A DNA stretch of 52,078 nt from Porogramme epimiltina. Its lineage: Eukaryota; Basidiomycota; Agaricomycetes; Polyporales; Polyporaceae. The notes beneath the pieces are model-generated. The model searched no databases, was not told the DNA's origin, and saw nothing but the letters and a program-made list of their open reading frames with translations. The translations under genes and the position numbers were made by a program. The stretch lies in contig FTLJ01000234.1 of the NCBI GenBank assembly GCA_900155495.1, positions 1 through 52,078 of the forward strand, given 5' to 3'. Below, one piece after another: positions 1-12,039 of the stretch (within the stretch, counting starts at the first letter, position 1; each line of letters opens with the position of its first letter).

Positions 1-1
1 C

Positions 2-385
2 CCCGCGTCGCCCGCGCACGCGCACTACCACCGCCTGCTCTCGCACTCGAAGCACCACCCGCCGCCGCCGAACCCGCCCGTGCACCTGCCGGAGCTCGCG
101 GAGGGCCTGCGCCCGCTCGCGAACACGCCGACGCTCGTGCTCGGCGTGCAGAGCGATATTTTGTTCCCCGTCGAGCAGCAGCGCGAGGTCGCGGACGCGC
201 TCCGCATCGCGGGCAACCAGATGGTGAGCTACTACGAACTCGGGGGCGTCTGGGGCCACGATACGTTCCTGTGAGTCGTCTCTCGTGTGTGTGGGAGCGG
301 CTACGGGTGACTGACCATTGGTTGTTGCGCTCGCAGGTTGGACGTGCAGAACGTCGGGGGCGCCATCCGGGGATTCCTGTCATGA
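2..385 (+). CDS. MET2: Homoserine O-acetyltransferase, C-terminal part (5' truncated by window edge)
   Basis: Acetylates homoserine with acetyl-CoA in methionine synthesis. Only the last two exons are present: 2..270 and 337..385, joined across an intron with GTGAGT donor and GCAG acceptor at 271..336; reading frame 2 runs in from the left edge. The fragment shows the end of the alpha/beta-hydrolase fold: a strand T-P-T-L-V-L-G-V followed by S-D-I-L-F-P, which carries the catalytic Asp, and then G-H-D-T-F-L-L-D, which carries the catalytic His. The His motif is split by the intron and reads through only when it is removed. A Pro/His-rich stretch lies before the Asp motif. The nucleophile Ser and the start lie outside the window. 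Family assignment is by recognition; serine acetyltransferase-like members of the same fold are the main alternative. Confidence 0.85.
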
Positions 386-2154
386 GTCTTGACGATGTAT
401 CGGTACTCTTGGGACTTGTATCATTAGACTTTTTACACAGCCTCGCCGCACAACGTACGTGCTCAGGCATCTTGGCCTTCTCGTGGGACGCGACCGGTTC
501 AGGCTGCACCCACGGCTCACGCACCACGCGCGACCGAGAAGTCGCTCAAGCTCGGTGGTCACCTGAGCAAGCCCGAGGCGAGAGAGAGAACGAACCCACG
601 GGCGGCGCCGCGGCGGTCGAGGCGGCGGATGAGAACCCGCGAGAAGCCGCCGGAGATGAGCACCTCCGCTGGCCCGCGCGCACTCGACGCGGGGCTTCTG
701 CCTCGAGCCTCGAGACGGCGCCGTGTGGGATCGCACGCGCCCGCGCGCATGCACTAAAAGAATGCGCTCATCGCTCTGGGCTCGGGGGCCGATCCACGAG
801 GCTCGCGACCGTCGACGCCGATCACCTGGAGGCAGGGCAGGGTGGGGGAGGGCAAGGACTCACTTAGGGTCCAGGGAGGGGGGGGCGCGTCCGGAGAGCA
901 ACGCGTCCCGCGCCACGTGCGCGCCCGACGGTGCTTCTATCCAGGCCTCGACGGGCGCCAACACCGCCGCCGCCGCCTGCTCCCCTGAGTACCCTCTGCT
1001 CCCGCGTGCTCGCGTCGGGTCCGAGGAGCGAGCATAGCGACTCGGCCTGCCGCGCGCCGTTGCGCTGGGAGGCACGCTGATCGCGAGAGCGGTTCTAACT
1101 TCTCCCTGGGGTTGAGGGGTGCGGGGCGGTGGATAGGAAAGTCGGCCACTTGGGAGAGCTGCGCGAAGGACCCCACCCCTGTCCAACTTCCAAGGCTGCG
1201 CACAAGTTCGCGGTTGCCGAGCTAGGCAAGTACAGGATGGGACGAGCTTAGGCGGGCTGGGCTTTCGGGTGAATGATAGGCCATACGTGCCCGCGGGGTC
1301 ACGCCGGTGTGCCCCACCCAGTGAACGAGCGTGCCAATGCGACGGTCGGGGAGAGGCGCGCACCTCGAGGTTAGGGCTGCAAGCTCTGTCGGCCAACGCT
1401 GCCCGCGCGTCCGTCCGTCGATAGGTCTGTCACGGTGAGCCTGTATTTTTGGGCTGCACACGCGCGACGGCGCACCGGAATATTCGGACTAGGGCGTGAC
1501 ATGCACACGCGCGTACAGCAGATGGGTCGTCGCGCGCGCCAGAGGGATCGCGTATCGCGTCGCTCGGATTTATTTCGAGCGTAGTCGAGGCGAGGTGTAG
1601 GCACTAGAAGGGGCGTGCAGCTATTATTATTACATCCAGCAACCGTGAGTGTGATGAGAGTCTAGCGCGAGCAGCAATAAAAAGCTCGGAGGTGGGGGAG
1701 TACTGGAGAGGGAGGAGGGGGAGGGGAAGGAGAGAAAGGATAGTAGGTGGTAGGTACATAGCTATTCCGCGCTACCCGCGAATATCGTACTTTATTTACT
1801 AGAGAGTGTGTTTCGGTCCGTGTGATGAGCATGAGAGGAGAACGGACATTATGCAGTACACCAATGTCCGACGAGAGAGAAATCCCGGAGCCACAAGCAG
1901 AATAAAACCAAAGGGTCCACCCACGGAACTGCCGCGCGTCCCACCGCGACGCGTTCGAAGGGCCCCCGCGCTGAATCCACCGTTCCCACCCGGCCGCAGC
2001 AACGCACCGTCAGAGAAGCCCGAACCCCATGCTCCAACGCAGCCTCGAACGGCACCGTATCTGACACAGACGCACGCGCACGACGCCCCCGCGCAGTCAC
2101 CTGCTCCCCCTGCGCAGCGCACACCTTCCGACGCAGGCCGCAAGACGCCGCCGC
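386..2154. other. Gene-free interval, GC-rich then purine-rich
   Basis: No open frame here has convincing protein character or splice logic; the long open frames are GC-rich shadows. A purine-rich tract lies at about 1685-1745. An AATAAA on the minus strand (TTTATT at 1791-1796) could serve the membrane protein gene that ends at 2155. Confidence 0.5.
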
Positions 2155-3111
2155 TCACGGCGAGTGCGCAGGGGACGGCGGCGTGAGGCGCGCGGCCTCC
2201 GCGTCGCCCTCGGGCGACGGCGAGCGGTCGCGGTCGTGGCCGCGCCCCCCGAACTCGGGCGGGCGCCCCCAGTCGACGGAGCCGTCCGAGGCGACGATGG
2301 CGTCGTACGCGGGCGCGTGCTGGTAAGGGGGCGGGGGGGCGCGCCAGCGGTAGGGCTCGAGCGCGCGCGCGAGGCGCTCCATGCGGCCGCGCTCGAGCTC
2401 CTCGATCTCGCGCTGGATGGCGTGGCGGTCGACGAGCGCGCCGATGCGGTCGCGCGGGGGCGCACGGCGGTACGCGTGCACGCAGCGCGCGACGGCGAGC
2501 GCGATGAAGAGCCCCGCGGCGCCCGCGAGGATCTCGAAGACGAGCGCGACGGTGCTCTGCCCGCGCCGCGGGGAGGCGGCGTTGTTGTTGGACTGCGCGG
2601 CGGGCGCGGGGCGGCCGCCGAAGCCGGACGTCGAATCCGCGGGGGGTGCGTGGTGCGTGAAGGAGCCGCTGGGGTGTCCGGTCCACGACCAGGACGTTTG
2701 GCGCGAGTGGGATGAGGGGGCGATGATGACGAGGGAGTCGGAGGTCGGTGTGGCGGTCTGTCTCGGGGTGGTGGAGGAGCCGTGTGAGGTGCTGTCTTCG
2801 CCCACAGCTCCAGCTGCCGCGCGAGAAGTTGACGATACACGGGTTGAGTTCGACGTGCTCCCATGGCTGGACGTGCTTGCGTGCGAAGTGGACGAGGGTG
2901 CCGTTGATGTGGACGCGGACTCAGCGGGTGCGGCGTGTGCGAGTCTGTAGGCGACGTCAACCGATGCCGGAGGCGAATAGACGTTAAACGTTGAATGCCC
3001 AGGAGGGTGGAGAGGGGGGAAGAGGCAGCACCGAGGAACCGGGAAGAGGACTTACTGAGAGCAGATAGCGAGGGCGAAGACGCATGCGAGCCAGGACGAC
3101 CAAGACCGCAT
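2155..3111 (-). CDS. Secreted-leader single-pass membrane protein, Ser/Thr-rich ectodomain, PPPPY tail
   Basis: Two exons, complement(2155..2944, 3056..3111), 281 residues. Start ATG at 3111 gives a signal peptide (M-R-S-W-S-S-W-L-A-C-V-F-A-L, cleavage probable after A-H-A); the intron interrupts it with GTAAGT and CTACAG. After cleavage comes a Ser/Thr/Ala-rich mucin-like stretch of about 140 residues, then one transmembrane segment rich in A/L/I/V (V-F-E-I-L-A-G-A-A-G-L-F-I-A-L-A) near residue 170. The basic-acidic cytoplasmic tail contains a P-P-P-P-Y motif and is rich in R, E and D. No catalytic domain is visible. By architecture it belongs to the large class of fungal cell-wall or sensor-like type I membrane proteins; function unknown. 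The exon join is strongly supported because it is the only one that gives both a leader and a continuous frame. Confidence 0.72.
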
Positions 3112-6037
3112 GTGGCTCGCGCCAGGGCGTGTAAGAGGCGGGAAAGAGGAAAGCTGGGCCGAACCGGGTCGAAAATTGGGTTGTGGGGGGAAGAGGGAGA
3201 TGTGGGGGAGAGTCAGAGAGCTTGAAGGCGGAGATGGGAACGACAACCAGTGCGAGAACTCATGGCATAGAAGGGAAAAGACGGCGGATGGGGGGAGTTT
3301 TCCGCAAGCCTTGAATAGATCTCGCTCTCCTGCTACAGCCGCCCGCCCAAAATACGCCGGTTACCGACGGTAACAATCCCCGTCCCCGCGTCACGCACTC
3401 TGGTCACACTTGTGCCTTCCGAGGTGGCTGTGTGTCCCTCTTCAAGTCCAGCCCAGATTCCCCACGACCGCGCCGCTCCTCCATTTTCTCTGTAACACCA
3501 GCATGCGAGGTCGCTGCCCCGCCTCAGAGCTGGCGGTGCTCCCCACATCCCCGACCGAAGGAGGGGGAGCCGCGCTCCCTGTCTCCGAAGTGCGTATCGA
3601 CGTTCCTAGAGGCAACGCCATGCACGTGCACCCGATCGCAAGATCTGTTTTATCCAAGGTGCACAATTCCGGACTTAGACCGCGGCCCCGCATCCCCGCC
3701 TCTCCCGTGGCCAACGCTGCGATTACTTCGCATCCCAACAGTCGCTTTCGAGACACTGAGAGTCACTTACTCTCACCCACCACCAGAGCGGTCTCCTTCA
3801 AATTACCTACTTATCTAGGGCCTGATCTCTATCATCCGCCGGACAATCCACAATCAGGACGCCGACACTCATGCAAACTTCGGGTCAAACTGGAGGTGCA
3901 AGCTCCGGGGCGTGGCTCATGGCCCGCTGGGCGTTGGTTATCACGGTGTGCACGTTCTGGGATTGTAGCGCTATGTAAGCTTCCTTCTCGAGCGCGATCA
4001 TTCATTTTCAGTTTGACAGCCTAAGCACCGTTCACGCCGGTCGTGATTCCCTTCGAGGGCAAGGATATCTTGAGATCAGCGGCCATAGCCGAGCCATGTC
4101 GTGCACACCACACAGTCATCGGAGATCGGATATCTTTTGTGGCCAACGACAGAAGACGATGGTGTTGAGTGTTTGAACATCAGAGCATTTTAAAGGATAT
4201 GAGATACTGCCATACGAGGCCACGTCATGGTCAGTACATCTTGAGCTTCGAGCCGGTTGCGTTTCGGCGCGTCTACTGCCATTCACGCTGGGTTATCTTG
4301 AACCGTATCAATTCCCAATTGAAGCGTCTCTTTGAGAGTTACTCGGGCATAACCCCAGGGAGACATTAGCACCATGTCAGACAAAGGGAACCCATGGGTG
4401 AAGCGAGAGTCGCATTCAACCTGACCGAAGCCCTCAGTGAGATTCTTAGTGCCGAGTCTAGTCGACAGCAAGTGGGTCATGTCAATTAAAGGTGAACAGA
4501 CATCGTAATACCTGAAATATCCTAACTTAGCCCGACTCGCGTGATTTAGCGGTCTAGACATCTTTCAAACCACATAGACGAGATGGCGTCATGACATCAG
4601 TGGCGGGCTGGTGGATATCTTTGCCGTAAGAAATCCTGTCGGACGCATCGTATTTGCACTTACCAGACCGCCAGAGCAATCAGTTTATTTCTCAAGCTCA
4701 GTCCATCGTTCGACCTCTACTGATCGGGGAACGGAATTCAAATCACAGCCTCCGATGGAAAGTGTCTCTTCCGTAACTGACCTCCATTCTTCCGATGCAT
4801 GCCGTGGATTACTCTGGGCATGCCCAACATGCTGTGGCTACGGATTGAGTCGCAGTGCGCCATAAATCGGTACCGTCAACATTTTCCTTCCTCATGACAG
4901 CTGCGCCTAGTGTTGCTAATTCTCGTGATAGCGTACGCCGATGCAAGTATGGTTAACCCGGTTTACTCTCTGAACCCACACTGCCGCCGCCGGATCCAGC
5001 TTCTGTTCCATTGTCCTGCCACTCGTCTTTCCACGAGAAAAGATGTCACTTAAAGCTTGGTGCTCACATGAAGAATTTGTCACGAGAGTAGGACACCCTG
5101 GCCGCCCTGAACTGGAGACGTCAGGGTGTATTCACACTGCGGGATAATTGTGCCCTATGTACCGTCATTCACTGGACTGGCAAGGACGCTCATAGTATGT
5201 CTCGGAGTCATCTGAATAGCGCCACATTCTGCCAGGTTTTCGTTACCTCTGAGCCACATGCCGGCTTGCAGACGACGAGAAAACGAGGGTCTAGTAGCAG
5301 GTGGCCTAACTTCCGACCCGACCGTAGCGTCCTGGTTTACACCCGGTCAGCATTCCGACGCGGGCATGCGTAATGTGTCGGTCATTCGCTGAGAGGCCGT
5401 GGGGAAGGCAGAATCACCACCGTGGCCGCTGTCAGCAGGTCTATTCGAAACGCAGAGACAGAGGTGGGGTGTGAGTCAGCCGTCTCGATTGCGACATCGG
5501 GGTGATCGACCGAAATTTGATCCCGACTGGATGCACCGAGTACAATCCTCTACAAGTGGTTGTCCCAAATTCGCATTCGCCGACTTTGATGAAGCCTGCT
5601 GTGGCAGCTGGAGCTAATTTGTGCTTGGCTTGTGAAATTGACGTCTCGTGGACATGGGAGAGGATGCCGTGTGTGTCGGAGTAGGGTGACGCCCATGAGC
5701 GGCTTTAAGAGACGCGTGCGTGTGATTACGTGAGGGCGTCAGGACAGTCAGGGACGATTTTTCCGGCCGCGGGGAGGCGCAGACCCGGGGGCGGCACCCG
5801 ATTTGAGCCAGAATGTACCACAGGCGTCCCCATTTCTCTATTGCGCGCACCGACACCTGCATCTTGTGAGACGACTGTTATATACCAAGCCACCTCCGCA
5901 CCCCGGACTCTGTTCACGCTCCCTGCTTCGCTCCAGCCCAGCCTTCCCCTCGCACAGCGCAGCGCTCTAGCCCGTCCCGATTCAGCAGACCCTACACAGG
6001 CACATTCCAGGGCCCACCTTCCAAGCCTGCAGCCGAA
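3112..6037. other. Gene-poor interval of 2.9 kb
   Basis: From about 4.05 to 5.4 kb the base composition drops towards even GC and stops are frequent in all frames. No ORF has recognisable domains. The GC-rich part at 3.4-4.0 kb has open frames of about 200 codons that look like shadows. The last 300 bases before 6038 are pyrimidine-rich and are the likely RIB1 promoter and leader. I see no terminal repeats or transposase remnant. Confidence 0.5.
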
Positions 6038-7498
6038 ATGACCAGCCACTACGCCAGTCACGAAGGCATCGAGGAGTCCCTTGCAGATCTCGACCTTCTC
6101 GACGCCCTCACCGCGCCGACCGTCCCGGACCCTGCGACCCTCCAGAAGAAGGGGACGTACAAGCGCAGAGATGCCGACCTCGACCCCCTCCTTCTTGCTG
6201 CCGCCGCCTCCTACGTCCAGGTCACCAGCAACCACTATGCGCACGACTTCTTCCCTGCTGTTGGCGACCCGCGCGCGGAGGGCGCGTACGACTGGACCAA
6301 GTGGCAACCCAGCGCATCCACGCGCAACGAACGAAAACCTCGCCTCACCTACGTGAGTCGGCAGGGGCCCCGTTCACAACGGTCAGGCCAGCCCCACCCA
6401 GAGGACAAGGAGAACGACGCGGCGGCGAGTCCGTCGAGGTGCGCGGATAGTCAGTCCTTACCCCCACCAAAGCCGTCTACCGCCTCTCCGTCCGGGACCG
6501 CGGCTACCCGTCTACCTCCGGGTGCGGAGCTCGAGGTGAAATGCATGGCGCGCACCCGCGTCCCCACTCCCCACGGCCCCGTCTTCCTCCACCTGTACCA
6601 CAACAACCGCGACAACAAGGAGCACCTCGCCATCGTAGTCGACCCCGCGCAGCTGCAGGACGAACCTGCGCTCGCGCCTCCCATCCGTAGTCGGACGTTG
6701 GATGCCGTCTGGTCCGAGTCCGAAACGGAGATGGACCGCATAACGCGGGGCGCGTACGTTGGAAGACTGTCCAAGGAGGCACAACGACCGTCCAGGCCAC
6801 CCACACAAGCCGCGACCCCCGCGGCGAGCTCGAACGACATCCCCTCCCCCCTCGTCCGCATCCACTCCGAGTGTTTCACTGGGGAGACCATCGGCAGCAT
6901 GCGCTGCGACTGCGGCGAGCAGCTCGACGAGGCCATTCGGCAGATCGCGCAGCCCATCACGGTCCCTTTACCGTCGGACCCGACTCGTACGGTAGCCATC
7001 CCAGGGCGGGGTGCCGTCATCTACATGCGCCAGGAAGGCCGCGGGATCGGCCTGCTGTCCAAGATTCGCGCGTACAACCTCCAGGACCTCGGGCACGACA
7101 CGGTGACCGCGAACCTGATGCTCGGTCACGGCGCGGACGAGCGCGGGTACGCCGTCGCGGGCGCGATCCTGCGCGACCTCGGTCTTGGTGCGGACGGGGC
7201 GGAGGGCGTCAGGCTGTTGACGAACAACCCGGACAAGATGCAGGCGTTGGAGCAGGAGGGCATCCCCATCGTGGAGCGCGTCCCGATGGTGCCGCGGTCG
7301 TGGCAGCGCCGTCACCCTCATAAGCTGGGAGACCTCGCTGGGGCACATGCCTTCGACAATGAGAATAGGGGGAAGGGCGCAACCATGATCGGAGCGAGCG
7401 AGGTGTATGGAGAGGACCTGGACAGGTATTTGCGGACGAAGGTGCTGCGCATGGGCCATATGCTGCCTCTGCTGTCGGACTCTGCTGAAGATGCGTGA
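6038..7498 (+). CDS. RIB1: GTP cyclohydrolase II (riboflavin synthesis, first step)
   Basis: Opens the GTP imidazole ring to give 2,5-diamino-6-ribosylamino-pyrimidinone phosphate, formate and pyrophosphate. One open frame of 486 residues, rare among these intron-rich neighbours. The catalytic domain occupies about residues 160-435. The zinc site is C279, C290 and C292, with the RibA spacing. It is followed by R-Q-E-G-R-G-I-G-L (331-339), Y-N-L-Q-D-L-G with D-T-V-T-A-N (346-358), and T-N-N-P-D-K (395-400). Residues 1-105 form a basidiomycete-type N-terminal extension with a conserved look (D-W-T-K-W), and 106-160 is a Pro/Ser linker. A GTGAGT at 6353 sits in that linker, so a small in-frame intron could be hidden there; several later AGs would keep frame. 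Start is the first ATG after a pyrimidine-rich leader. Confidence 0.93.
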   Translation: MTSHYASHEGIEESLADLDLLDALTAPTVPDPATLQKKGTYKRRDADLDPLLLAAAASYVQVTSNHYAHDFFPAVGDPRAEGAYDWTKWQPSASTRNERKPRLTYVSRQGPRSQRSGQPHPEDKENDAAASPSRCADSQSLPPPKPSTASPSGTAATRLPPGAELEVKCMARTRVPTPHGPVFLHLYHNNRDNKEHLAIVVDPAQLQDEPALAPPIRSRTLDAVWSESETEMDRITRGAYVGRLSKEAQRPSRPPTQAATPAASSNDIPSPLVRIHSECFTGETIGSMRCDCGEQLDEAIRQIAQPITVPLPSDPTRTVAIPGRGAVIYMRQEGRGIGLLSKIRAYNLQDLGHDTVTANLMLGHGADERGYAVAGAILRDLGLGADGAEGVRLLTNNPDKMQALEQEGIPIVERVPMVPRSWQRRHPHKLGDLAGAHAFDNENRGKGATMIGASEVYGEDLDRYLRTKVLRMGHMLPLLSDSAEDA

Positions 7499-7759
7499 TG
7501 TTAATGTGCAGCCTACGCTGAAGTCGATTAAGTCCTTGTATACGATACGTCTGTACATATTGCTCTGTTGTAATGGGAAGATATAGAAGGAGATACGGCC
7601 TGACGAGATGTGCGTGACAGGCCAAGGACGAATGCCGACGGCGCGGCGCGGCGAATGCCTCCGCCACCGACGAGCCACGGGCGCTCGCGGCCGGTCGCTC
7701 ATCCTTGTCTCCTCCGCTCGTCTGCTCGTCCCCGTCCTGCTCGACGTCCACCGGCCACC

Positions 7760-10063
7760 ATGTCCATGTTCGACCCGCTGTCTGTCCCCAACTTCCCCCA
7801 AGACGAACCCCCATGGCCAACCAAGCCGCACAGCCCTAGTGATCCTATACCCAATCTCCCTAGGCCTTCTCCGCATCACGAGCCGCGAGGGCCCCCAGCT
7901 GGCCTATATGGCAAGGAGCCCCAAATCTACGGGCAACCAGAACCTGCGCTCATCTCACCACGCCTCAACCCTGGCTCCAACGGGACGCAATTTGAGAGGA
8001 AGGAGCCGTACCTCCGTGTAAGGATCACAACGCTGGACCGGAACAGGCGAGATGTTCTCATTAAATTCGATGCGCAGGTGCGCCTTCCTCTCTCGCACTG
8101 CTTCGTTCCCCAGAGCCCGAATTGATAACGTCCGCCTGTCATCTACGCTTTACGGCACCGCCGACAGACGAATTTGTCCAACTTCACGGGCACGACGTAC
8201 CGAAACGTGTCGCGCTCCTATTTCGAGTTCCAGCAGTTCTACGAGGCTATCGTGCAGAACAACCCGCAGACGATCGCGCCCGCGCTCCCGCTCGCGCGCA
8301 CGTCCGCGCCGACGGACGAGGAGGACGACCGGCTCGTGAAGATCATGCTGCAGCGCTGGTTCACGCGCGTCTGCGAGGACCCGATCCTCATCCACGAGGA
8401 GGAGCTCCGCTCGTTCGTCGAGAGCGACTTTGGCTACACGCCGACGCCGAGCACGCGCCGCAAGGCGTCGGGCGGGTTCAGCCTCATCCGCCGCGGCGTG
8501 CCCGATGAGGACGAGGAGCTCCAGCGCGCGCGCTTCGAGCTGACGAAGCTCGAGGGCCAGTTCTTCGATGCGGCTAAGGCGATCGACAAGCTCGCTCGGA
8601 TGAGGAAAAGTAAGTGCCGGTTGGGGGCATAGCGGTGCTGAGAAGTCTGGGCTGACGGTCGTGTGCCCCAGCCGTGGCCGGTGTGAAGGCAGAGATGGGC
8701 AACAAGCTCGTGAATGTCTCGACTACGGAAGCGCACCCGCCTTTGGGAAACGCCATGCAGAAGATTGGCCGGGCCTACCACAGCTTGGCGGACTTGGATC
8801 AGGCACAGGGTATCAGCGAATGTGTTATCATTGGGGATTCGCTAGGCTATCAAGGCCTTAATGCTCGGTCCGCGAAGGATACGTTACAGCAACGTACCGC
8901 TGTGCTGGAGGAGTACCAAGCTGCGGTAAAGGCTACTATCTCTAAGCGGAGGAACATGGAGCGGTTGAAGGCGAGTAACAACATCAGCCCACAGAGGGTC
9001 GATGAGGCGTTGGAAGAGATGGAAGAGGTGTGTATTCGCCTGTTTCGTTATGAGGGCGTAGGAGGTTCACGATCTCCATCAGGCAAACAAGTATGAGCAA
9101 ATCCTTGCTCGCCGTGCCGAAGGCATCTCGCAGAACCTGCACCGTGCTCTTGACCGCCACAAGCGGCTAGTCACGGAAGATGTCACCGCAGCATTGGTTG
9201 AGCATGTTCGCTCTACTATCATGTACGAACGACAGCATTTGCGGGAGCTTGAAGCTCTCCGACCAGACGTGAACGCAGCGAACAAGAAGCATGTTCCCCA
9301 GAAGCCCGTTAGCGCTCCTCGTCCGACGCACATCCCTCCACTAGAAGACTTCTCCAAGCCTCCTATTACGCGACCTGCTTCCAATCCCCCCTCGAGCGCA
9401 CCACGGCCGCCTGCTCCTCTAGCGCCGCCTATCAGCGTCTCGAATTCGATGATTGCATCTTCGCAAGGCCAGCCCTACAGCACCTCAGCTTTTACAAATG
9501 GAGCTCACCAAGGTCCATTGTTTGCCGGCCCGACACCGACTCCTCGCAACGGCCTTCCCCCGCAATCCCCGGGGGCGGGACCATCGTCATCTCCGGCGTC
9601 GCAATCGGCGTTTACGCCACCTCTCATGAATGGCCCCCCTCTTGGAGGTCGCTTCGTAGATGGCACCAAATCCATGTTCGTTAAGCCCCCGACATCCCCA
9701 CTCGCGTCGGCTGGCCCCGTGAAGCCCGCGTCTGCAGGTCTTCCGCCGGTCCCCTCATCACCGACACCCCAATCTGCGTCGCAGACACCCATCTCACCCC
9801 TTCACGCCTCGGTGTCCAGCCCACCATCGTCAGCGCCCTCTCCGGCGCCTCACCCCCTCGGAGACCCCTTGTCGGCCTCAGCGTTCGTCCAGCCCTCCGC
9901 CGTCAACGGACGGTCGAACTCCGTCTCGGCTGTGCCGAGCGACGGCCTCGATCCGCTCGGCATGGCGCGCCCTGCGTACATGTCGGCGTCGGTCCGCGTG
10001 CAGCCCACACGCCCGAGGCTGGACGCGCGGGAGGCGGCGAGCAAGCTCGCGAACATGTTTTAG
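7760..10063 (+). CDS. VPS17: Retromer sorting nexin Vps17 (PX plus Vps5-type BAR domain)
   Basis: Subunit of the retromer membrane-bending dimer with Vps5, acting in endosome-to-Golgi return of cargo receptors. Exons 7760..8077, 8168..8609, 8672..9027 and 9083..10063 give 698 residues. The start lies in GCCACCATG context. The PX domain is about residues 83-200 (L-R-V-R-I-T, then N-F-T-G-T-T-Y-R-N-V-S-R-S-Y). The diagnostic Vps17 block D-E-E-D-D-R-L-V-K-I-M-L-Q-R-W follows. The helical Vps5/BAR-like region spans about 230-435, and a Pro/Ser-rich tail runs from about 440 to the end. For the third intron I chose the acceptor at 9082, because E-E-A-N-K-Y-E-Q matches the family; an in-frame AG at 9064 would add six residues but leaves only a 37-base intron. 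Converges on the M24 peptidase gene with 135 bases between stops. Confidence 0.92.
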
Positions 10064-10198
10064 GACGGTCGCTCACTGGGGCTATTGTGGCATTCAAGGA
10101 GGAACACCGGATCGTGGTACAACGGCGACGGGTCGGACGGAGGTCCGTTATCTCTACGGGATTCCTGCATGCATGTCCTCGACTTTCCGCGCGTTAAT

Positions 10199-11771
10199 TT
10201 ATTGCGACTGTACAACTAATGACGGCGCGGTGTGCGGGCGGGTCGCGTTGACGAGGTGGAGATGTTCCTGGCGGCCGAAGACGAACTGCCACCGTTCGGT
10301 CTTTGCGTCCCAGTAGGCGTTCTCCTCCACCCGGAACCTCAGCGTCTCGTTCCGCTCGGGAACGTACGAATAAGCATAGAGTTCGATGCTGTAGTATGTG
10401 TTGGGTAAGATAGTGAGTTCACCCAAGATTGGAACGAACTCTGGGAGGTTCGTGAAGCCTAACACGGATCAGTTCGTACGTATTGTTCCGAATCTTTATC
10501 ATGTTGCTTACCCAGAACTGCCCCAGGCGCATGACCCCAATCTCCAATTGGGTGGGAGTAAACCTGACCCTCGATATCTTCGAGCTTCATTTGCGTTAGG
10601 CACTCGTTGAGTACGTCATTCCCTGTTTTATCGGCTTTCATGCGTTCCAGAACGATTTCCTGCATCCTGTTGGCCCTTCGCAGCCCTTCCTTAAGTCCGG
10701 CTGGGGCGTCGACTTCGCCCTGGGACGTGCGCAGGACGTACGCCATGTGTTGGACGTCGGTGTTCATACCCATCGCGGTGATGCCGAAGTCGACGTGTAG
10801 AAGATCGCCCTCCTGGATGACGTCCTTCGTACCCGACCATCCCGGGAACGACTCGGGCGTGATAACCGATACACGTGGGTGGTTCCAGGTGGTGACGTTG
10901 AGCAAGAGCATCTTCTCCCGGTACCACCATTCCACATCCTATAATGATCCAATTGTCACTAGGCATCCCTCTAGCAAAGCTGATTTCTCTGAGACACTCA
11001 CCTCTGTAGTGGTCACGCCCGGCTGAATGACCTTCTCGCTGAACGCCTCCTCAATAAGGGCCCAAGTGGTCTCCTGCAGGTCCCTGTAGAACTGCAACTG
11101 CCCCGGCACGCGCGCCGCGACATACTCCACCGCCAGCATCGGCTCGCTCACCGCGCGCGCCATCCACCGTTCCCCGATGCCCTGCGCGAGCGCGGCCTGC
11201 TCGCCGACATGCAGCCCGCCCGCGACCGCGATCTCGGCGTCCGTGTTGAGCGCAATGCGTTCCGGGGCCAGCGCGGTGAGCGTTGAGCGCAGTGCGGGCC
11301 AGACCGCGCCGGTGTTGTCTACCCACCGCAGCGGGTTCGGGAGCGGGTCCCCGGGGTGGACGCCTGCCGCCTCCGCGAGCGCGGGGTCCGCGGTAGAGGC
11401 GTTCCGGTGGAAGAGGAAGACGGTGCGCCGGTGTGCGGTGTACTCTGTTGCGTCCTTGACGGACCACCAGATTGTGTCCTCTGCGAGTTCGCGCTGGACT
11501 ATCTGTACGTGGTAGGCACAGTGAGTACAGAAAGGCACGGTGAAATGGGTGTACGGCCTACCAGCCACACGTCTATGTCGTAACGAGTGAGGAGGTTTGG
11601 TATGTTGGAAAGTCTTTCATCTCGCCAGCCATCCAGTATCTTGGCTTGTTCGCGCAGAGAAGGCAGTCTCCGGTACTGCGCCGGATGAGAGGGGTGAAAT
11701 TGGGCGGACACAGTGCGGAAAAGCAACAAGCATATCGTCAACAGTAGGGAGCCGCCGTCCCTGAGCTCCAT
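10199..11771 (-). CDS. Secreted M24-family metallopeptidase (Xaa-Pro aminopeptidase-like)
   Basis: Exons complement(10199..10458, 10512..10938, 11002..11502, 11562..11771), 465 residues. Start chosen at 11771 because it opens a signal peptide (M-E-L-R-D-G-G-S-L-L-L-T-I-C-L-L-L); an in-frame ATG at 11810 would add 13 residues in front. The creatinase-like N-terminal domain (W-L-I-V-Q-R-E-L-A-E-D across intron 1) precedes a pita-bread domain. Metal-ligand pattern of M24 is retained: D287 and D298 in H-V-D-F-G-I with the usual 11-residue spacing, a His in S-H-P-I-G-D-W-G-H, Glu in S-I-E-L-Y and Glu in R-V-E-E-N. This suggests an active extracellular enzyme cutting N-terminal residues, possibly before proline. 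Substrate preference cannot be read from sequence. Confidence 0.87.
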
Positions 11772-12039
11772 GGTTGTGATGCTAGATCTGGTGATGGTGG
11801 CGGGGTTCAAACAAAAACAGGATGGGAAGCTTGGACGAAGTACTATTATCGTCTGTATCGTCCCAAGTCACACGACACGTCTTCAACATTCAGTGTATCA
11901 GAAGAAGTTCCCATGACCAACAAGCTAAATCGGGAGCGGATAGCCCAAGTATAGAACTTCTCGCTAGAGTTAGACATAAGTGTACAAGCCTACAACACAG
12001 ATATGTACATTTTGGTATTACTTCTTCACGATGTCCATC

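Noticed and set aside
1799..2960. Long minus-strand frames of about 290 codons overlapping the membrane protein gene
   Set aside because: Arg/Ala/Pro-rich shadows in other frames; the frame with leader, membrane helix and splice sites explains the locus.
4050..5400. Even-composition, stop-rich stretch as a possible transposon relic
   Set aside because: No terminal repeats, target duplications or transposase/RT-like motifs could be found by eye.
6968..7879. A 303-codon antisense frame over RIB1
   Set aside because: Mirror of strongly coding sequence on the plus strand; no protein character of its own.
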